From Phascolomyces articulosus (taxonomy: Eukaryota; Mucoromycota; Mucoromycetes; Mucorales; Lichtheimiaceae), in NCBI GenBank assembly GCA_025677815.1, contig JAIXMP010000035.1, positions 310,001 to 374,000 of the forward strand: 64,000 nucleotides of DNA, in the 5' to 3' direction. The notes beneath the pieces were generated by a model. The model worked only from the letters and a program-made list of their open reading frames with translations, was not told where the DNA came from and searched no databases. Numbering within the stretch: the stretch's first letter is position 1; each line of letters begins with the position of its first letter. Both the position numbers and the translations under genes were made by a program. Below are positions 58,901 through 64,000 of this stretch, piece by piece.

Positions 58901-60212
58901 TTATTGGGACTTGTGCTTGAGCTTGAAACCTTCAGAGTGGAAGGTACAATCTTCCTTGGACTTGTCATTGCTGACAGTCAAAGTATAATAATAAGTAGCC
59001 TTTTCATCGATATCTTCCTCCTTGGCAGGCTTGACATGATCCTTGAGAGTGAAGGAATCGACAAATCGAGACTTGCCAGACCAAGCGTTTTCAACCAATT
59101 GAGCATTCTTTCCATCAGTGGACTTGTACAAGTCAACAGACTTGAGAACGGTGGTTTGAGAACCCTTATCACGGTTAGCGGTGATACGAATATGATCACC
59201 GACAGTTTGAACATGATCCTTCTTGGGTTCAGTAACGTCCAAACCGAAACAACCACGGAAATGTTCAGGCTTGTAGAAAGTGATATCGTCGAGGGATTCG
59301 GTGTAGTAGCTGATACCGTCCGAGTTTTGATGAACACCCGAAGTGACCTTGAAAGGATGCGAAGTTTCAATACAATCGGGACCCTTTTGACCTCCATTCA
59401 TCAAGTTGGAGATCCAAGCACTAAAATAATTATTGTGGGTGATTTGTTTATAAAAATAAAAAGTAAGTACGTAACAAAAAAAAAGTTGTGTTGCCGCATG
59501 GAAAAAGTACTTTATATGGTAACTGCACACAAATAAAATAGTAGAAACAAAGAAAGATCTGCTTTAATTACCGGTAGTAGTAGAGACCAGGTCCAACATC
59601 AGCAGGAATATCATCAGTGATAGAAGCACGTTCGTTCAAGGTAAAGTTACCTTGCCAAACATTTTGAATATATTTGGCTTTACCATTAGCGTCAACGGAA
59701 TACAACTATAAAATTAAGAGTTGACAAGGTCAGCAGAACAATCAAACAAAAAAAAAATTAAACATGTGTGAAACAAATAATCTTACATCAAGACCTCTGA
59801 CAGTCTTTTGCTTATCATCAGGAACGCGAGCTATTATAAAAAATGAATGATATAAGTAAAACTATATATATATATATATATATAATGACTTGTATAATGA
59901 CTTGTATAATGACTTGTATAAAAGAAAACTTACTGGCAGTGATCTTAGTGACGCCGCCAGCAACAGCAACAGTGTTATCATTGGGTTCAACAATAGCCAA
60001 TTCTAAATAATATAATAATAATAAACATAAGTATATGTTGGTTGAATATATAGGTTGTTTTAGTCATCGTCATAAAAAAAAGGAAAGGAATTGTTTAAAA
60101 CTTTACCACCACACCATTCAGCAATGGCATCAGCATAAGAATCATCAGCCTTGGCCATGGTTGCCAAAGTGGTCAACAATAAAGCGGAAGTTGCAGCAAG
60201 AGAGAATTTCAT
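58901..60212 (-). CDS. Secreted protein with two internal beta-rich repeats
   Basis: Exons (high to low) are 60212-60107, 60002-59934, 59830-59787, 59705-59572 and 59420-58901 (290 aa). A signal peptide is clear: MKFSLAATSALLLTTLATMA, probable cleavage before DDSYAD. The mature protein has two similar halves. The first reads VTKITATRVPDDKQKTVRGL, DLYSVDANGK, VWQGNFTLNE, GLYYYRAWIS. The second reads DHIRITANRDKGSQTTVLKS, VDLYKSTDGK, AWSGKSRF, TYYYTLTVS. The pattern suggests a duplicated Ig-like beta sandwich. Four cysteines (EWCG, DCIE, RGCFG, EDCTF) could form two disulfides. There is no GPI signal or catalytic motif that I can see, and I recognise no named family. The upstream gene at 60798-61421 is a probable paralogue. 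A role in or outside the cell wall is only inferred from secretion. Confidence 0.82.
59881..59916. repeat. Three perfect 12-bp tandem repeats in an intron
   Basis: The unit TATAATGACTTG occurs three times without change, directly after an (AT)n run, inside intron 2 of the secreted protein gene on the opposite strand. Confidence 0.9.
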
Positions 60213-60767
60213 GATGAATTAAATACGCGGTTTTTATGACAACGATTCGAGTGTTGAAAAAAAGAGAGTGAAAAAAAAGGAAAGGGAAGGTTAAAGAAGT
60301 AGAAGAAGAAGAGTAGTGAAAAAAAAAGAAGAGAAAAAAGGGAATTATGAAGAAAAAGCTTTTTTTTTAGTTGTTGTTATTTCTTACTCCCCAATTCAAA
60401 TGTCACACAAAAAACTAATAACAAAATACAACGGGAGCACCATCGTTAATGAACCAACACCCCAATTCAGCATAGTCCAGAATTTTCATTTTATTATATA
60501 TTTATATATATTTAAAAAGATGTATATATACGTATAAGACCATCTTCTTTTACTGTGTCAACTCAAATAAAGGTGATTCATAAATACATTGTTTTTCATC
60601 TTGTTCTACTTGAATACTATATATAACAATGAATATTCATTATATCAACAGTTTAGTTATTATAATGAAATGATGACTCTTTTAGTTCAATAAACCTCCC
60701 CCCCTCCCCTTTATTTTTTCTCAGGTTTAAAAAAAGATTCAGGTACCGACACCACGATCTTCCACTT
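60213..60767. other. Intergenic region between the two secreted protein genes
   Basis: 555 bp separating the tandem genes, both on the minus strand; the promoter of the downstream gene must lie here. GAAGA/A-rich runs occupy 60256-60370. No further gene is seen. Confidence 0.5.
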
Positions 60768-60797
60768 TCAACCCATGCTAAAAATGGTTCATTTCAC

Positions 60798-61421
60798 TTA
60801 CCGGAAACTGAATTTTTCAGGTAAAGAACTATCCTCGACTGGCTTCAAGTCTTGCTGAAGAACCATCACTTTACTGAGTCGGTCCTTTTCATCCATCATT
60901 GTCCAAACAGGGTCACCTATTTCTGTATTATCTGATGGATTGATCAATGATACTTTATCCAATCTTGCATCATGAGCCTTATTGCCTAGATATCCATGTA
61001 TAGTCATCATAGTAATAGGATCACCATCCTTCATTAGTTATATATTTATTTATAAAAAGATGGAACCAGTAACACGAAGCAAAGAAACTATCATATTTTT
61101 TGTTACCTAGAATGAGATAGATTGTTTCTCTTTCACTTTTACTAAATGATGCACCTTCTTTCGGGTATAAAATATCGATACCTATATATATTATAGTAGT
61201 ATATATAAATATATGTTATGCAAAAAAAAGACATAGACTAGCATATTCATTCTATTCCTCATTTGACCACCATGTCCATTCATGTCGAATTGTTGTCATT
61301 ATATTAAAAAAAACATGATCCAATTACCAGTGCATTCTTTGGTAACAGGAGCACTTGTGGCGGTATAAGCAAATAATAAAGTCAGAGCAGCTGTCGTGGT
61401 AAACCAAGTTGTTTTCATCAT
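60798..61421 (-). CDS. Small secreted protein, probable paralogue of the adjacent gene
   Basis: Proposed exons (high to low) are 61421-61328, 61181-61107 and 60985-60802, the last continuing either into a CGG-TAA stop at 60798 if unspliced or through a GTAAGT donor at 60801 to a tiny exon 60777-60768; about 118-120 aa. A signal peptide is present: MMKTTWFTTTAALTLLFAYT, cleavage probably near ATSA-PV. The mature part reads GIDILYPKEGASFSKSERET, then LDKVSLINPSDN, VWTMMDEKDR and SLPEKFSFR. Its intron phases (1, 1, then 2 inside an Arg codon after FSF) parallel the neighbouring gene, which ends its repeat in YYYR with the same phase-2 intron. So it looks like one repeat unit of the same family. 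The exon 3 acceptor was chosen because it alone keeps frame; the 3' end is uncertain and the copy may be truncated. Confidence 0.6.
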
Positions 61422-61791
61422 AAGTTGTTGTTTTTTTTAATATGTATAAGTAGATATATAGGATATAGATATATGTATAATAATCAAATAAAAAATAATA
61501 ATAAAAAATAGGAGAGAATCTACAGTAGCATAAAAAGGATATTTATAAATAAGAATTTAACGTAAAGACTTTAAAATGAAAAAGTAAAAAAGAAAAAGAA
61601 GATCAAGAAACCAAAAAAATTCAATTCAATTCAATTATTAGTATTATTATTATTACTATTATTTTGATGCACACACAGCAACAGCACATATTCGTTTTTT
61701 ATTCAACTCAAACATTTACAAGAAACTCTCTTTTTCCATCGGTTTCTGCGTAGTACAAAAAATCCATTTTTATTACATCCTTTAGACCTAC

Positions 61792-61843
<52 letters not shown>

Positions 61844-63228
61844 ATTATTAAAAAACTAAGCAATCGTTCTCCAACTTTAAATCAAGTAGATCCTTTCTTA
61901 TTTCCGACGTTGTAGTTATAAACTCCATTTATTCAAGTCACTCTCATCTTCTAGAACAAATGATAGTAATATATCAAATACTAGTTGTTGAGATCTTGGT
62001 TACCAATTATTGTTGTTGTTTGGTAGCTGTATTACTAGTAGTATTGACATGAGCAAATTCGGGGAGGTGTGTATTAGAGGAACTAAAAAAAGAAACTTGT
62101 TGGTTCGAGCCAAAAATTATTATATAATATATATCCTCTTTTTTTTGTTGCTAACCGTTTATGAATGGATATTGGATATATTTATTTATATCCTCTTTTT
62201 TTTTTATCTATATATGAACCCATCATCATCCCACAATCATAATATAAATTATCATGAGTATTATCATTTAACGATATATATCTTACTTCGAAAAAACGAA
62301 ATTCCCACTAAGCTCTTTAAAGATGTATTATACTTTTTTCGGTTGTTTCACCGTAGTTGAATAATTGTTCAAAAAGATGTAGTAATAAACAAGTCCGCCT
62401 CCATCTACCTACTCTTTCGTAGTCATTGTATTTCTCTTTTAAAAACTATCAGAGCATCTCAACCATTTGGTTTTGAAAAGTATAGATTTGTATAGTAAGT
62501 TCATTTATGAATTATATTGATGATCAAGAATATATACATTTCGATTATAGTAGTTTACTGACAGTTCATAAATAATCTTTCGTAGTAAACAATTACAAAT
62601 TAATGAAAGTTAGGTAAGAACCACCATCATCATACCAATTGCTAATTTTCATATAAATCATCCATGATAAATACAATGAATATGTACGACTCTATTGTAT
62701 AGCTATGATGGATAAGAACTAACACTAGTATACAACAAATATCGCTACCGTCATACTTATGGATCAATTGTTAAGCAAATAGATGCATAATACTTTATAC
62801 TATAAAGTTTGTCATGAGTGATACACGCATGCTTTTTTTGACAAAGAAGTCGATCTTTTCATATAAATTTGGCAGTTTAGATGCTGACACAAGTGGATAA
62901 ATTTATCCCATACATTGGATGAACAGTGAAAATTTGGAGCGTAACTTTAATTAATCTGGTGATCGTTTTCACCCCACACTGTTATTTATTTTTTACAACT
63001 TTTTTGTACCATATATATTGAATAGAAAGAATCCCATTCATCATTTTTTCAAATAATCATCTACATCATGCACAAAGGAACCTAACTAATATTTATATTT
63101 TTGGTAAGCCTGTGTATGGTCCAGAACACCTTCATTCAATTGAATTAGCACATGGATTCACAAAAAAAAAACGTTGTTATTAGAGGTAGTACAAGACCAG
63201 ACCGAAAATGGAGAAGGGGATGAGGAAA
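61422..63228. other. Intergenic region with (ATT)17
   Basis: 1.8 kb between the small secreted gene and the last minus-strand gene. A perfect trinucleotide array of 17 units sits at 61792-61842. The frame at 62010-62360 is AT-driven and lacks protein features. Confidence 0.55.
61792..61842. repeat. (ATT)n microsatellite, 17 units
   Basis: An uninterrupted TAT/ATT trinucleotide run of 51 bases in intergenic DNA upstream of the small secreted protein gene. Confidence 0.9.
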
Positions 63229-63872
63229 CTATTTTTGAGCACCTTCTTGCCCTTCATCAATAGCAGTAGCAAGAGGTTCTTCCTCTTCTTGTTGTGGCTG
63301 AAGCTGAATCAGACCTGCCTTTAAAGCTTCATTTAATGCATCCGGCACACCCAATTCCTGAGCAGCCAATTGATGTCCATCCCGTAATACATTTAATGCT
63401 CTAATACGGTCCGTCATGCCCAATCCTTCTTGACGAAATAAATAAATCCAAGTATTTTCCACATGTTGAAAATATTCTTGAAATTCATCCTGTTCGGTAT
63501 CGGCCCGATAACCATGACAGAATTCATAAAAATAATTTGTCAAGTTTAAAAGTCGTTGGATGGCTTGATAAGGTTCCAATTGAATGGATAGATCAATCAC
63601 TTGTTTAAGATCTGGCCATAATTCTGGTAAAGAAGTATAACCAGAAGGTTCTAACCTATATTCATTGGGTCACTACCAATATCTCTACTATCATATATAG
63701 AATCAACAACACGCGCAATACATACACACACGCACCTTTTTCGATATTTACGTAGAATTTGTAAAGTCATGTCATCGAGACGATCCACATTACGTTGATC
63801 ACGCGAATCAGCCTCACGTTGTCGTCGAATCTCTTCTTGACGATTCTTCATGTCATTATCGCTTGACACCAT
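63229..63872 (-). CDS. Hypothetical conserved-looking helical protein
   Basis: Two exons: 63872-63736 and 63655-63229 (187 aa). The junction restores frame (CGA AAA AG, then G TTA GAA), and the donor is GTGCGT, weaker than most here. I do not recognise the family. The N-terminus is charged and probably helical (MKNRQEEIRRQREADSRD). A compact helical core follows: YTSLPELWPDLKQVIDLSIQ, LEPYQAIQRLLNLTNYFYEF, YFQHVENTWIYLFRQEGLGM and RIRALNVLRDGHQLAAQELG. The C-terminus is acidic with Q/E runs. The even mixture of hydrophobic and aromatic residues, unlike the low-complexity frames nearby, supports a real protein. No signal peptide or membrane span is present. Its 5' flank reaches the window edge. 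Confidence 0.7.
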
Positions 63873-64000
63873 TTTTTATCTCGGAAAGTAAAAAAAAATC
63901 TATGACAATGCATAAAAAAATTGTTTGTAATTTTGAAAAAAAAAAAAGATTTCTTTTTCTACAACATTTGCTTACCAAACTGAATGGAGGAGAGAAGGGT

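Noticed and set aside
58847..59536. 229-aa plus-strand frame opposite the secreted protein gene.
   Set aside because: The minus strand carries a signal peptide, internal repeats and frame-consistent splicing; the plus frame has no such features.

Overview
This 64 kb window is nuclear DNA of a filamentous fungus, most likely an early-diverging one of the Mucoromycota (Mucorales-like). The clues are a very AT-rich background, many short GT-AG introns (about 50-120 nt), typical fungal transcription proteins (Mediator 15, Bye1, a Zn2Cys6 factor, a DUF3020-type protein), a decayed LINE ORF1 of a kind I associate with Mucorales, and two genes that Dikarya generally lack: a C9orf72-like DENN protein and a kinesin-6. 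There is no operon, CRISPR array, phage or rRNA, and I found no convincing tRNA. Exon coordinates were worked out by hand from splice signals, reading-frame continuity and protein-family similarity; no search was run.

Layout. 1-1.2 kb: broken LINE ORF1. 3.1-5.6 kb (+): peroxisomal long-chain acyl-CoA synthetase ending in SKL. 6.4-6.8 kb (-): small PPxY protein. 7.6-12.9 kb (-): 23-exon kinesin-6 with an apparent one-base frameshift and a GC-AG intron. 13.1-14.1 kb (+): oligoribonuclease, sharing a 197-bp promoter with the kinesin. 15.8-18.7 kb (+): C9orf72-like protein. 19.0-21.4 kb (-): TFIIF alpha. 22.5-22.9 kb (+): ribosomal protein S28. 23.3-24.5 kb (-): methylthioribose-1-phosphate isomerase. 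27.2-31.5 kb (+): Bye1-type PHD-TFIIS-SPOC protein. 32.5-33.6 kb (+): PH-domain protein. 33.6-40.7 kb: gene desert. 40.7-45.7 kb (+): Mediator 15. 46.3-48.1 kb (+): DUF3020-type protein. 48.4-49.7 kb (+): SR splicing factor. 50.2-52.3 kb (-): Zn2Cys6 factor. 54.1-57.4 kb (+): coiled-coil tail-anchored protein, possibly KASH-like. 58.9-61.4 kb (-): two related secreted proteins. 63.2-63.9 kb (-): unrecognised 187-aa protein.

The genes are mostly housekeeping. Several act in RNA polymerase II transcription and RNA processing (TFIIF alpha, Bye1, Med15, the SR protein, the zinc-cluster factor, the oligoribonuclease). Nothing shows that they are co-regulated beyond the shared kinesin/oligoribonuclease promoter. 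No unknown multigene system is evident. The best leads are the fungal C9orf72 homologue with an in-frame-retainable GC-AG intron, the kinesin-6 with its frameshift, the intronic stop that could yield a KIX-only Med15, the KASH-like candidate and the tandem secreted paralogues.
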